DNA from: Elmis aenea
Lineage: Eukaryota > Arthropoda > Insecta > Coleoptera > Elmidae
Length of the DNA: 64,000 nt
Reading direction: 5' to 3'
NCBI GenBank assembly: GCA_947652605.1
Contig: CANTFG010000007.1
Coordinates: 27,609 to 91,608, forward strand
The notes beneath the pieces were generated by a model. It was not told where the DNA came from. It searched no databases and saw only the letters and a list, made by a program, of their open reading frames with translations. Below are positions 1-10,480 of this stretch, one piece after another (within the stretch, counting starts at the first letter, position 1; each line of letters begins with the position of its first letter). The position numbers and the translations under genes are program-made.

Positions 1-625
1 CACCTGAATGTAAATAATTATTAGCTAAACATACCCTGCAGTCTACAAATTCGGGATGATGCCCTTAGCAATGAAGCCACTAATATAGACAATCGTGGCC
101 AACTCTAATGGTTTGGCTTCATCGAAAAATTCAAGCGAAATGTGGTACCCAATCCTCAGGCTCGGGTGACTGTTGGACCCCTTGAGTGATGAAGTGTTGT
201 TGTGGAATGAAAAAGCTTTGACTCAATTATCAGCTTCACCATTGGATCCTGGTGAATCTATTCTGGTAAAATTATTTATAATTAACGTTTTGAAATAAGG
301 CCCAAAAGCTGAACACGTTCAATTTATATTTTGGACACCAAAAACAATAATATAATAAACAAAAACAATAAAATTACTTACCCTTTTATACCATCTTTTC
401 AATTTCGTTAACGAACAGTTATATTTGAAACGATTTCTTGATTTCCAGATTTGAGGACCCATTCTAAATTTCCTAGAACTCATTATAATCTCCATTTCAC
501 TTTTAATATCACAGCTAGGTCACTAATACGGGTGTAGGATAATTAAATCACAATGTTAAACAAGTGTAATACTACTTATTACCGTTATAATCCTTCACAA
601 TTTATTATGTAGGAATAAATATGTA
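1..625. other. Non-coding AT-rich stretch
   Basis: No convincing coding region, RNA gene or terminal-repeat structure was recognised here. It ends at the TA that flanks the next element. Confidence 0.5.
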
Positions 626-1176
626 CTTCCTCTGTCCCGAAATAAGTGTCCGATTACTATATTTGCTGGATCTTAATTGTATTTTAAAACGTAAATTGTA
701 ATTGTTTATAACGTCAAGTAAAATATGTCAAAAGTGGCATTTGTGCATAGTCAGAAAGTTTAAACACGTTAGCTCGGCTTTTGGATCGTTATTTTAAAAA
801 CATACTTTATCTTGCCATTTTAAACAATACCGGTGTAGACACATCATGAACAGTGAAGAAGTTCCTGTAGTTGCACCACAAAGAAAAAAGCCTAATCTGT
901 CACAGAAAAGCGTCAAAGTGTGTACCATTACCTGCCATAAGAAAGTTGGTGCATGAGAAATCTTAAGCATCACTCATGAATATTTCAAAAATCGCTTAAA
1001 ATCTAGTGTCCTATTACTGTTTATTAAAGTTTTTTTAATTTTAAAATTTGTTTTAGACCATGCACCAACTTTTATCAAGAATAAAATTTTCTGAGAAATC
1101 GATAATAAATTTTTTGTTCCATTTGTGCAGACAAAAATTTTTACCAAATCGGACACTTATTTTGGGACAGAGGGAG
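626..1176. mobile_element. Tc1/mariner-type MITE flanked by TA
   Basis: The two ends are inverted copies of each other over about 30 bases. The left end begins CTTCCTCTGTCCCGAAATAA and the right end, read in reverse, begins CTCCCTCTGTCCCAAAATAA. Both are flanked by TA, the target of the Tc1/mariner superfamily. Around 846-955 there is a short open stretch beginning MNSEEVPVVAPQRKK, which could be the start of a lost transposase; this is a guess. The inner segment 1050-1135 matches the mariner-type repeat found at 28518-29263. No intact transposase is present, so the element is non-autonomous. Confidence 0.75.
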
Positions 1177-1367
1177 TAGAATGCAAGAGAATGCAACAAG
1201 AGTTAAATATACGTTAAATTTGAAAATGGTTCGCTTTCTGTTTTGTGATGTAAGATTGTCTTCTTTGCTAAAATTGCAAGTCGCGGTTGCTACAAAGCAC
1301 GGACGTAAATAAAAAAGTTATGGCCCAAGGTCATGTATCTCACTTCGCATACCCTGACTCAGTCATT

Positions 1368-1616
1368 GGGCGCGTTCAGATAACCACAGCGCTGGAGTTG
1401 CTGAGCATCAAAATTCCTGAACCGACCCGCTTGGTAACCGCTGAGTTATAGCAAATGTTACGTGCTGCTCGTTTGACCCATCAAAAATTATTTTCGCTGT
1501 GTTGTGTGTAAACATTAGAATCAGCGATCGGTTCAGGAAATTTGGGCGCTGGTAGTCAGCTACACTAATCACATTTTACGCTGTAACTTATCCGCTGTGG
1601 TTATCTGAACGCGCCC
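1368..1616. mobile_element. 249-bp MITE with GGGCGCG termini
   Basis: The left end GGGCGCGTTCAGATAACCAC is repeated in inverted orientation at the right end. The flanks show ATT on both sides, so a 3-bp target duplication is possible. Three-base duplications and G-rich ends fit the PIF/Harbinger superfamily, but the assignment is tentative. There is no coding capacity. Confidence 0.65.
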
Positions 1617-1854
1617 ATTGGTAGACTGGTAAACTAGAAAGACAAGAAAAGTACGCGTGTACTTAGTAACACTGTCGTCGACGATGAAGTAATCTAAACT
1701 GTGATTTTCTGAATCTGTCTCACAAAGAAGTGCAAAATGAGTTCGCAATGGGTTTTATAACGATAATTTTATGAAATTATTAGTGTCTGTGGATTAAACT
1801 TTCAGTATTAGCATTAGACAGTAAGTTTTGGGTTAGATTAGATGCATGCCACCG

Positions 1855-2147
1855 AGAAAGTTAGGTGTAATATATCAGTATTGATATGAGTAAAAAAAAC
1901 AATTGAACATCGCTATCTTATTAAGCACAAAAAATCACCTCAAAAATGTTTTTAAAGTTTTTATATGAATAGCTGTTCTTTTTTAAAATGTAATTTAATA
2001 CTAGCAACTAATAAGTTATTTCAATTTTTCACTTCGTAACTAAACAGCTGTTTTATTGCGGGTGTTTTTATAACTTATTTCAAATGTCATCTTTTTAACT
2101 AAACATTTGTTTAGCCCATGTCATTGTTATAAGTTATTTAAAATTTG
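1855..2147 (+). repeat. Left terminal inverted repeat of the Merlin element
   Basis: The arm matches 4117-4409 in reverse complement almost base for base, including the shared interior words AACAGCTGTT and ACATTTGTTTAGCCCATG. The high similarity of the arms contrasts with the decayed transposase. Confidence 0.85.
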
Positions 2148-2343
2148 AAGTTGCTAACTAAATATTTGTTCTTTTTTAAAATAGCAACTGTCGTATAATG
2201 CACATTTTTAATATATAACTATGTATATAATAACAACTATAGTACAATGCAATACTTTTTGATACAGATAATCATAAATAATTCATTTACATATTGTGGA
2301 ACATGCATCGTTTTCTAAATTTAAGAACGATGACAGCTGTTCG

Positions 2344-2930
2344 GTGTGTGTTATTTTCACTTTTTAGGAATAGCAGGTAATCGATGGATGTCGGTGAGCT
2401 GAAGAAGCACTCGGGACCATATCTGTTTCAGGCGTTGTTCTTAGAAATCTTGGACTGGACTGACGACAGGAAAATTGTGCTGCTTCACATGGTAGCATGA
2501 TGATGTGGTCCATCCAATCGGTGTGTGTTATTTTCACATTTTGGGAAAAGAATGTAATCGATGGAACATGTTGGTGGCCCATAGAAGCACTCGGAACCAT
2601 ATCTGTTCCAGGCGTTGTTCTTAGAAATCTTGGACTGGACTGACGACAGGAAAATTGTGCTGCTTCACATGGTAGCATGATGATGTGGTCCATCCATCTG
2701 GTGTGTGTTATTTTCACATTTTGGGAATAGAGTGTAATCGATGAAAGATGTTGGTGGCCCATACAAGCACTCGGGACTTGTGTTGTCCATCCGTTCGGTG
2801 TGTATTATTTTCACATTTTGGGAAAAGAATGTAATCGATGGAAGATGTTGGTGGCCCATAGAAGCACTCGGGACCATATCTGTTCCTTGCGGTGTTCCCA
2901 GGGACTTCGGACTGCCGATAGGTTAGGGTG
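2344..2930. repeat. Subterminal tandem repeat, about 178-180-bp unit
   Basis: The word GTGTGTGTTATTTTCAC followed by an ATCGATGG word recurs near 2345, 2521, 2701 and (slightly changed) 2798. This gives three units of about 178-180 bp and one shortened unit. Shared interiors include CACTCGGGACCATATCTGTT and TGGTAGCATGATGATGTGG. The open frames on both strands arise from the repeat and show no known domain, so I treat it as non-coding sequence inside the Merlin element. Confidence 0.8.
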
Positions 2931-3194
2931 CTGTAATAGATATTTCATTATTATTTGCAGACATTTTTTTAAATTTCACAACTTTACCTTATAAGAAGGA
3001 GTGGAGCAACAATTGTTATGCCAGCAATTACGTAGTAACGATGTTGTTTTAGATGCAGTGAAGGCTGATTAAAAATATATTGAAAAACAAAAATTTCAAA
3101 AATTATCAGGATACAACGATATGGCGCTATTCTCTTTGTTTATAATAGATGAGCAAAAAAGACGACAATATTGAAGGTTGCAATAGCAACTGCT

Positions 3195-3430
3195 AGTGGA
3201 AATTGACAACAAGTAAAGTATCACCTGTACAGGTACTGTGATGGACACTGCATCTTAATTTGTATATAACTGGGTATCTGCAGGTGTTTTCTGGTGGAGT
3301 TTGTAAAATATTGAAAACAAAAATGATCATAATGCATGATGGTTGGGTTGGTTTGGCAATTTTGTGGATTCCTTGAATGCGAACGTGAAGACATGTGTAT
3401 GTGATGTAATTAATAAGTATCATTTCAAAT
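3195..3430 (+). pseudogene. Merlin transposase fragment, plus strand, decayed
   Basis: This stretch is a degenerate inverted copy of the transposase sequence at 3460-3935. The nucleotide run around 3228-3290 aligns with the part of the minus-strand copy that encodes EGHWVFGGIERGTGKCF. A later piece reads MHDGWVG (around the second catalytic Asp), and another reads FVDSLNANVKT, matching FVDPLNRDIHT of the other copy. The part between these two is deleted, and several stops and frame changes interrupt it. It is a relic and makes no protein. Confidence 0.65.
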
Positions 3431-3459
3431 CCGTTGCTGATGTGTACAATATACAATAA

Positions 3460-3935
3460 TTACTGTACATTGTACTCATCACCAATAACCGCTAGTAAAT
3501 CACTGAAGGTTTTATTTTTATCAATTGTTGGTATCGTGCTACGCCATACAAATTCATGCAAGTAACTAGTGAATAAAGGTTCAGATGTTCCAAACTGACG
3601 ACGTAACTTTCGTTTACATCTCATCCACATGTTCTCCACATTCTGGGTGTGTATATCCCGATTCAAGGGATCCACAAAATGTAGTGTATGGTTGATCATG
3701 TCATGGTTGTATATGCCACCAGCAATATTGCCAATGTTGGCATACGCGGCCCAACCATCGTGCACAATGTGCGTTCCTGGCAAAATATATTGCTGAATTA
3801 AGTGCCCCAGTGTTGCTGCGGTGCGATCAGCCACTTCCACCAAAAAACACTTACCGGTTCCCCGTTCTATACCTCCGAATACCCAGTGTCCTTCACGCCA
3901 CTGTCCTCGATGATACTTACGATTACAAATTAAAA
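3460..3935 (-). pseudogene. Merlin (IS1595/ISXO2-like) transposase fragment
   Basis: Read on the minus strand, the open frame runs from about 3935 (RKYHRGQWREGHWVFGG) to a stop at 3460; the first Met at 3843 is internal. It carries the IS1595/ISXO2 DDE transposase core: the WVFGGIERG strand, VHDGWAAY with the second catalytic Asp, and the FVDPLNRDIHTQNVENMW block with the catalytic Glu and Trp. The N-terminal part with the first Asp and any zinc ribbon is missing. About 160 residues remain, roughly half the usual length. The fold would cut and rejoin transposon DNA, but this fragment should be inactive. It converges tail-to-tail with the plus-strand fragment just below it. Confidence 0.8.
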
Positions 3936-4116
3936 TCCAGTATCCATCCCACCATCATGGTTGGAGGGTGCAGTGCACCAGGGTCCCATACTTGGGGAGC
4001 CCCAAAATGTTTAAGCATACTTGCTTGTCTGAACTCTAAACATACTCCAGATCTTCAATGAAGTGTTAAATAAATTCTAAGTTGGGAACAATTTCATACT
4101 GAGTATTTTGACATAG

Positions 4117-4409
4117 ACAAATTTTAAATAACTTATAACAATGACATGGGCTAAACAAATGTTTAGTTAAAAAGATGAAATTTGAAATAAGTTATAAAAA
4201 CACCCGCAATAAAACAGCTGTTTAGTTACGAAGTGAAAAATTGAAATAACTTATTAGTTGCTAGTATTAAATTTCATTTTAAAAAAGAACAGCTATTCAT
4301 ATAAAAACTTTAAAAACATTTTTGAGGTGATTTTTTGTGCTTAATAAGATAGCGATGTTCAATTGTTTTTTTACTCATATCAATACTGATATATTACACC
4401 TAACTTTCT
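4117..4409 (-). repeat. Right terminal inverted repeat of the Merlin element
   Basis: It is the reverse complement of 1855-2147. It ends ATTACACCTAACTTTCT, directly before TATTTTAAATGGCAAC. Confidence 0.85.
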
Positions 4410-4745
4410 TATTTTAAATGGCAACCATAAGCAAATTATATATTTTTGAAAAGCGCAAAAAATAAGCTTTCGATATATGTCAAAGCCAACTATAGTTGCC
4501 ATTTAAAATAAGAAAGTTAGGGGTAATAAATATCAATTGCTGTATGACTAAAAAAAAATTGAACATCGTCATCTTATTAAGGACCAAACACCATGCAAAA
4601 AATCTTTTCAAAGTTTTTTTCTATCTTTTCGTTTAAGCGAGATATTTAACATTTTTGAAGAGCCAAAAATGGTGTTGGCTATATTTCGAGTATTAAAAAA
4701 AAAAATCAAAAATGTTAAATATCTCGCTTAAAACGAAGAGATACA
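4410..4745. repeat. Inverted words, partial Merlin end and a hairpin
   Basis: TATTTTAAATGGCAAC at 4410 recurs inverted just before 4511, where a diverged copy of the Merlin terminus starts (AGAAAGTTAGGGGTAAT) and fades near 4610. A separate hairpin follows: 4626-4659 (TAAGCGAGATATTTAACATT) pairs with 4706-4738. No gene is present. Confidence 0.6.
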
Positions 4746-4759
4746 AAAAAACGCCGCCG

Positions 4760-5030
4760 ATCGAAGGCCGCCTAAACGATTTTGAGATAGGCGATCATCT
4801 ACTAGTTCTATAAGCTACTACAATTGGTGTGAATTTAAAGGTGGCACGATCTTCCGTTAAAATTTGACATTTGTCCTACCGCCTCCGGGGGCGGCAAATA
4901 TTTTTTTAACGGGATGGGCATTTAGAGGCTTTGAATTCCTAACTATCCCTAAAATTTGAAGTTTGTATCTCTTTTTTTAAGGAAGTAATTTAATATTGCC
5001 AATTTTTATTGCTAAAGTAACACGGGTTAA
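4760..5030. repeat. Dispersed repeat R2, copy 1
   Basis: This segment is alignable, with many substitutions, to 36175-36420. Shared words include GCCTCCGGGGGCGGC against GTCTCCGGGGGTGGC, and TTAATATTGCCAATTTTTAT. No coding capacity or clear ends were seen. Confidence 0.65.
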
Positions 5031-5186
5031 TAATTTATACATATTTATTTTTGTTTCATCTTAGTACATTTGTTTGATATCATTAACAATAAGGGATATG
5101 TGACACATTATAAAAATGACAAAAACAGTTTTTCGTTCAAAACTCAAAACTCGGAAATGATACAATATTTCTAAAAACGGTTCTGA

Positions 5187-5677
5187 CCAGGGAAGGTCAC
5201 GCTATGTTGTCGCTAAAATCTGATCAAGACTGTGTTTATTGCATAAAGAACATGAAAACTAAATGTTTTGCAGAGTTATACGTGCCACTGGCCATTTTCT
5301 TCGGAAAATAGAGGAAAAACTGAAAAGTTGAACAATAAAAGTAATTTTTGCGATCGCGTTGGCCATGAAACCGTCAGAGACAAAATCGAAATTTTTCTAT
5401 TTACCAATGCGCGCGCGCATCCTTTGCAAGTAAAATGGTGCAAAGTTTTTGAAAACATATTTTAAACGGTTCCTGAGTAAAACGTCAAAAACGAAACCCC
5501 TGCATAAGCGCTATGATTTAAGAAGTTGTGGTAAGTATATTTCTGTTATAACGAAATCTGCGACTAGCATAGGCGTTTAATTTTTAATATAGGGAAACCG
5601 TTTTTAGAATGTTCTTGATGAAATAAACACAGCTTTTATCAGATTCTAGCGACAACATATCGTGACCCTCCCTTGTG
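5187..5677. repeat. Foldback element with arms of about 65-70 bp
   Basis: The left arm (about 5187-5250) contains GTCACGCTATGTTGTCGCTA, and the right arm (about 5609-5677) carries the same sequence inverted with a few changes. The central part, 5268-5490, is also found at 39895-40350 (shared word GCGTTGGCCAT then AAACCGTC). The short reading frames in both strands of this region look incidental. Confidence 0.6.
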
Positions 5678-5690
5678 ATTTTATCTCATA

Positions 5691-6074
5691 AAACTGCAAC
5701 TTTTTAATCATTTGACCGTTTCTCTATCTTAAATATTAAGCAAGATACCCGTGTAATCCCATCGAATATGGTCCACCTTGTATGTTACATATAGAGATCA
5801 GTTGATATTTCGGAAATTAAAAATAATAAACAAAAGAATATTTAAAGGACAGTAAGATATGTTTATTAACAAAATTCTTTCATCATAGTCATTTGGAAAT
5901 TTTACAAAAATTTCTTTTATTTTAGCGATTGATTTCTTTAAATCAGTCTCACACACGTGTGCACGTTATGCAGAGTTGACTACTATTTTTTGTTTAGTAA
6001 TTTATTATGTTTTTATGTGTAGGTACAAGAACAGAATTATTGGACGATTAAAATAGAAGCAACCTTAATCAGCA
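5691..6074 (+). other. Upstream region of the NB-ARC/ankyrin gene
   Basis: AT-rich with no repeat recognised. A pyrimidine-rich run ending TTTTTATGTGTAG near 6022 would serve as a 3' splice site, so the coding exon may be preceded by a 5'-UTR intron. No TATA box could be assigned with confidence. Confidence 0.35.
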
Positions 6075-9000
6075 ATGGAGAAACATTCGCAATTGTTTAA
6101 CTTAGAGAGAAACGATCAGCAACCAGGACCTTCTAGACAGATAAATAGTGGTACTCTAAAAGAAACTGAACAGATATATGAGAAATTAGAGAAATTTACA
6201 AAAGAGTTTGTTAAGAAATTTGAAGAAAAATTAGCAATATTTACAGAAGAGGCTAAAGTAGGAGGAATATCAAAAACTGGTAAAATGGCAGAAAAAGTGG
6301 AACCAGTAGCAACGGGAGTAGCATTGGGGTTATCAGCTCTTTTACTAGGGGCAGTTTTAGGTGTAGCAAGAGGAGTAGCAAAATCAGTAACATTTACATG
6401 GAAATATTTGAGTGGCAAAGAGCATAGAACGAAAGCCAAAAGAGTTGTAGAAGTGTTCGGAGCGATCGGTAAGGATGACTTAAGAAAAGCTTTGGTTGAA
6501 GCCGGTGGTGAAATTTTTCAGAGCTTTGAATGCCAGTTCATAAACTTAACTGACGCTGACGGAAGTTGGGCAAGAGCCATGGAAAAATTAGCGGTAGATG
6601 CAATGAATAGAATTTTAAATTATGTTGGTGACAAATATGATGAACAAATAATTAAAAACTTTAGGGAATCGCCTTCGTCTAGAAAGTTAAAAATTTTGCC
6701 TGACCTATTAACTAGAGGCGTGATCTCGGGAAAATCAAAAGAGGGAAGTGTGGCTTCAATTGTTCACTTTATTAAAGCAGATAAACTCCTTAACGTGAGT
6801 ATTGTACCAGAAATAATAAAAAGTCTCATATCTACATCTGGACATAAAACAAAAAACGGAGAAGATGAATGGAAAACATCAGATTTATATGAAGAAGTAG
6901 GTTTAATAAAAATCGGTGGAAATGGAGATTGCATCAAGTATTACAGAAAAAAAAATAAAGGCAGTATTGATAATGCTGATAAGTATGGTTACCGTCGATG
7001 TTTTAAATGGGAAGATGATTTATCACAATATGAAGAACTCGAAAAAAGACCTGTGGACGAATATAAGTATGTTTTAAAGCAAGATTTAAACAAATACATA
7101 TTAGATAACATAAATAAAGATGATCTGCTAGAGACTGTGAAAAGAACAGAAACCAAGGTTGACATACTTGTAGAAAATAAATTTAACTCAAAAAAAAAAA
7201 TTATATTTGATGTAAGAGATCCTGTAGCTAAATTTACCGGAAGAAAAAGCGAACTCTCTGAAATACATAAGGCATTGCAACGTAATCAAGGTGAAAGAAA
7301 TATTACAGTAATATCTCAAACAACATCTATTAGTGGTTTAGGAGGAATAGGAAAGACTCAGTTAGCTAGGCAATATATTCTTGAATATAGAGACTTGTAT
7401 GATAATATTATCTGGATAAATGCTGAAACTCAAGAAAGTTTAAAAGATTCGTTTCATCGACTAGCCAAACAATTGAAAATTCCGTCAACAGAGAAAACAA
7501 TTGAGACAGAACATGAAAGAAATTTAAAAGATATTGTTAATGATGTTCATGCATCCATTGATAATACAAGTTTGTTTATTTTTGACAATGCTGAACGATA
7601 TAAGGATATAAAGGATTTTTTACCACTTTCTTTACACCGTGGTAAAAAACTGAATATATTAATTACGTCTCGTAATCAGATATGGGAGCACATAATAATA
7701 ATTCCTTTAGGAATATTTACACCAGAAGAAGCTGAGGAATTTATTAGAGATGCTCTAAATATAAAAGATGGATCACAAGAAAGAGAAATTAAAGCTTTAG
7801 CAAAGAAATTGCAATATTTTCCTTTAGCACTACAACAAGCAGTTGCATACATTAAAGAAGAACATAGAAAAAATATAAATATTAACTCAAAATTTGATAT
7901 AAGTGATTATTTAGAAGTATACGAAATCAAGGCAAAAACATTACTAGGTTTTAATTTTCCTGAGCATAGCACCGACGACTACACAAAAACAGTTTGTACA
8001 ACTTGGAAGATAACTATCAATAAAATTATTGAAGATGAATGTTACGGTCTAACAGCTAAAGAGATTTTAGATATTATTGCGTATATGGCACCTGAAAATA
8101 TTCAAACAATATTGCTTTTAGATTTAACTAAGGACGGCAATGAAGATAAGTTATGTGGTGCTATAGAACTGCTCAAGCAATATTCAATTATTAACTCGGG
8201 TAGAAAAGGATTTTTTAATATTCACAGATTGGTTCAGCAGGTAATAAGATTAGAAATAAATGAAGATAACAAAGAAGAGGAGGTTTTAAGGAAACTTCTA
8301 AGTTCATTGATGGAATTCAAAATATTGGATCAACACTTACGCACTTTATTTTGGAATTATGTCAGTAAACATCGTCGGTTAATTGAAGAGTATTATGTCA
8401 ACAACACAAAGTTCCCTACTCTTTTGCATTTTTTGGTACAAATTGGTTATTATAAAACACTTAATGCTATACTGGAACTAGTGAAAGAGAGTGATGTTCT
8501 GAAATTTAGTGAGATTATTGATGCCGAGGATCATGCACAAAGGACTGCTTTATTATTGGCTGTTGCAAACGGCCACCTAAAAATTGTTACACTGCTTTTA
8601 GAAAGTGGGGCAAACATGTATCCAATGAAATCCCAAAAATATAAATTGAAAATCAAAGAATATAAGCCAAATCCCAAAATTCTTAAGACTTTATGGAAAT
8701 CGAAACCGCAATTCAAGAGCGATAATTTCGGTTTATCTATTTATTTTACAAAAAAAACAAAACTTTCTTTTATTGAGTTACATTTATACGATTTTTCTAT
8801 TTTACATTTAGCTGCTTTTAAAGGCTATGTGGATATTGTACAGATTCTTATAGACAAGGGTGCAAATATCAACCATCGTTCAAGTAATGGATTTGCTCCT
8901 TTATACCCTGCGTGTCGCAATGGTCATATAGATGTAGTGCGATTGCTCATAAGCAAAGGTGCCAATGTTAAAGCTACAAACGATGATGATTGGACAATAT

Positions 9001-9884
9001 TAGATGCTGCCATTCAAAACGGTCATCTAGATGTTGTTAAATATTTAATAACTAATGGGAAAATGAACATAAATATTAAAGATAAGAAAGGCATAACACC
9101 TTTACATACAGCAGCATTTAATGGAAAATTGAACGTTGTTGAATATCTTCTTGGAGATGATTTACAGGCAAAGGCAGATATTAATGCTGTTGACATATTT
9201 GGAGCAACACCTATATTTTATGCAGCCATGAATAATAGCTATGATATTGTTAAGTTTATGTTAACCAAAAATGCCACAGTTTTTAACCTTGATAATAAAG
9301 AAACGCTTTTTGGGGGACTTGCTATTTCAATATTACACTTCGCAGCTGCTTATGATGAACTGGAAATAGTTGAAGAGTTAGTGAAGAAAGAAGGTGTAAG
9401 CGTAATTAATCTTGGCGCAGAGAAGAGTCTAACACCAATGCATTTTGCTGCTATCTTTGGTAGCTTTAAGGTTATTAAATATTTAATTAAATTGGGTGCA
9501 GACACTAATAATTATGTACAATTTTCTAATATACTTGATATTAGACGTGAGAGTATTGTAAAATATTCTAGCATGCCTGATAGTTTTTGTATTTATCTTA
9601 TTCCAATTTTAGAGATTGTGCATTATTGTAAGATTTTTAAGGACCGTTATCAAATTATATTGAGATGGTTCACAGCAGTTAATTATTGTACGGAGTTTTT
9701 TAATAGTCGACAAAGCAGTAATAGAGATGAGTCTAAAAAGGAAATATTAGAACAATATATTGCAAAATTCAAATATCAAGAGATTCACCCTGAAACAAAT
9801 ATGGATAGATGGATTAATCGACGATTATGGTACGAATGTACCAGGCAAGTGCCAAGCTTCAGGAACGCTACAACTTTCCCATAG
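6075..9884 (+). CDS. NB-ARC/ankyrin-repeat protein (NLR-like STAND ATPase)
   Basis: A single uninterrupted 1269-residue frame, started at the first ATG (MEKHSQLFNL). Residues 1-70 are charged and helical. Residues about 78-104 form a glycine/alanine-rich hydrophobic segment (GVALGLSALLLGAV). A conserved-looking helical region follows to about 400. The NB-ARC ATPase has a Walker A GLGGIGKTQ at about 420, Walker B SLFIFDNAE at about 500, a sensor strand LNILITSRN at about 528, a GLPL-type FPLALQQA at about 584 and an MHD-like IHRLVQ at about 716. About eight ankyrin repeats span 815-1150. Such proteins switch by nucleotide exchange and oligomerise when the repeat domain senses a ligand; immune or cell-death roles are known for relatives in plants, fungi and bacteria. 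The role here is inferred only. The last codons lie in transposon R1, so the C-terminus may be altered. The lack of introns and AT-rich codon use could reflect retrocopying or transfer. Confidence 0.85.
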   Translation: MEKHSQLFNLERNDQQPGPSRQINSGTLKETEQIYEKLEKFTKEFVKKFEEKLAIFTEEAKVGGISKTGKMAEKVEPVATGVALGLSALLLGAVLGVARGVAKSVTFTWKYLSGKEHRTKAKRVVEVFGAIGKDDLRKALVEAGGEIFQSFECQFINLTDADGSWARAMEKLAVDAMNRILNYVGDKYDEQIIKNFRESPSSRKLKILPDLLTRGVISGKSKEGSVASIVHFIKADKLLNVSIVPEIIKSLISTSGHKTKNGEDEWKTSDLYEEVGLIKIGGNGDCIKYYRKKNKGSIDNADKYGYRRCFKWEDDLSQYEELEKRPVDEYKYVLKQDLNKYILDNINKDDLLETVKRTETKVDILVENKFNSKKKIIFDVRDPVAKFTGRKSELSEIHKALQRNQGERNITVISQTTSISGLGGIGKTQLARQYILEYRDLYDNIIWINAETQESLKDSFHRLAKQLKIPSTEKTIETEHERNLKDIVNDVHASIDNTSLFIFDNAERYKDIKDFLPLSLHRGKKLNILITSRNQIWEHIIIIPLGIFTPEEAEEFIRDALNIKDGSQEREIKALAKKLQYFPLALQQAVAYIKEEHRKNININSKFDISDYLEVYEIKAKTLLGFNFPEHSTDDYTKTVCTTWKITINKIIEDECYGLTAKEILDIIAYMAPENIQTILLLDLTKDGNEDKLCGAIELLKQYSIINSGRKGFFNIHRLVQQVIRLEINEDNKEEEVLRKLLSSLMEFKILDQHLRTLFWNYVSKHRRLIEEYYVNNTKFPTLLHFLVQIGYYKTLNAILELVKESDVLKFSEIIDAEDHAQRTALLLAVANGHLKIVTLLLESGANMYPMKSQKYKLKIKEYKPNPKILKTLWKSKPQFKSDNFGLSIYFTKKTKLSFIELHLYDFSILHLAAFKGYVDIVQILIDKGANINHRSSNGFAPLYPACRNGHIDVVRLLISKGANVKATNDDDWTILDAAIQNGHLDVVKYLITNGKMNINIKDKKGITPLHTAAFNGKLNVVEYLLGDDLQAKADINAVDIFGATPIFYAAMNNSYDIVKFMLTKNATVFNLDNKETLFGGLAISILHFAAAYDELEIVEELVKKEGVSVINLGAEKSLTPMHFAAIFGSFKVIKYLIKLGADTNNYVQFSNILDIRRESIVKYSSMPDSFCIYLIPILEIVHYCKIFKDRYQIILRWFTAVNYCTEFFNSRQSSNRDESKKEILEQYIAKFKYQEIHPETNMDRWINRRLWYECTRQVPSFRNATTFP

Positions 9885-10480
9885 CGGCAATGGGATTATA
9901 TAGGATTTCTTTTAATAATTCAATTTTTATACTAATTTTGAAGGTAAAAACTCAATTGGCATGCGGAAATAAATGCAATAGTAAGTATAGAAACTAAAAA
10001 GTGAGTAAAATGAAGGGCTAATAATTGTTATTAGCTATTAATGTTTAAAAAACATTTACGGAGCGCGTATTTCCACTGTAAGCATGCAACCCATGATACA
10101 CGCATAAAAGAATATAAAACACATGTACCTACTAACAACGTTTTTTTGTGTGTACAATAGTTGCAACAATATATTGCTGTACTTACTTTTAGAATGGTAA
10201 GTAACTGGTTTTTTAAACTGGTTAACCGTTTTTTTTTCGTATAAGTGATTTTTAAGCAAAACCGTTATTTTCATTGGCAAAAAAACGGTAAGTTTAACCA
10301 AAATAAATAAAAACCGGTTTTTTAACATTATTTTAAATAAAAATTACTTTAAAAAAATACATAATCTGTATTAAATGCGATTAGTTTACCAGAAGTCATT
10401 ATTGAACGCTTGATTGTACATATATGTGGGAATTGCGATGATAGTTTTCCCAACAAAAAGAGATAAAACAGTATGATAAT

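Larger units (their letters stand above)
1855..4409. mobile_element. Merlin-type DNA transposon, decayed
   Basis: A 2.55-kb unit is bounded by long terminal inverted repeats (1855-2147 and 4117-4409, about 293 bp each) that start AGAAAGTTAGGTGTAAT. Inside are a tandem repeat block and two opposed fragments of an IS1595/ISXO2-like (Merlin) transposase. Merlin elements move by a DDE transposase and usually leave 8-9-bp target duplications; no clean duplication is visible here. The transposase is broken, so the copy is inactive. A second diverged copy of the terminal repeat begins at 4511 just outside the right end. Confidence 0.75.

Noticed and set aside
2364..2762. Repetitive 132-residue minus-strand frame
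   Set aside because: It follows from a tandem unit close to 180 bp; no known domain and inside a decayed transposon.
6075..9884. NB-ARC/ankyrin gene as bacterial contamination
   Set aside because: It is continuous with insect transposons on both sides, and an R1 element overlaps its end, so it sits in the nuclear genome. An ancient transfer remains possible.
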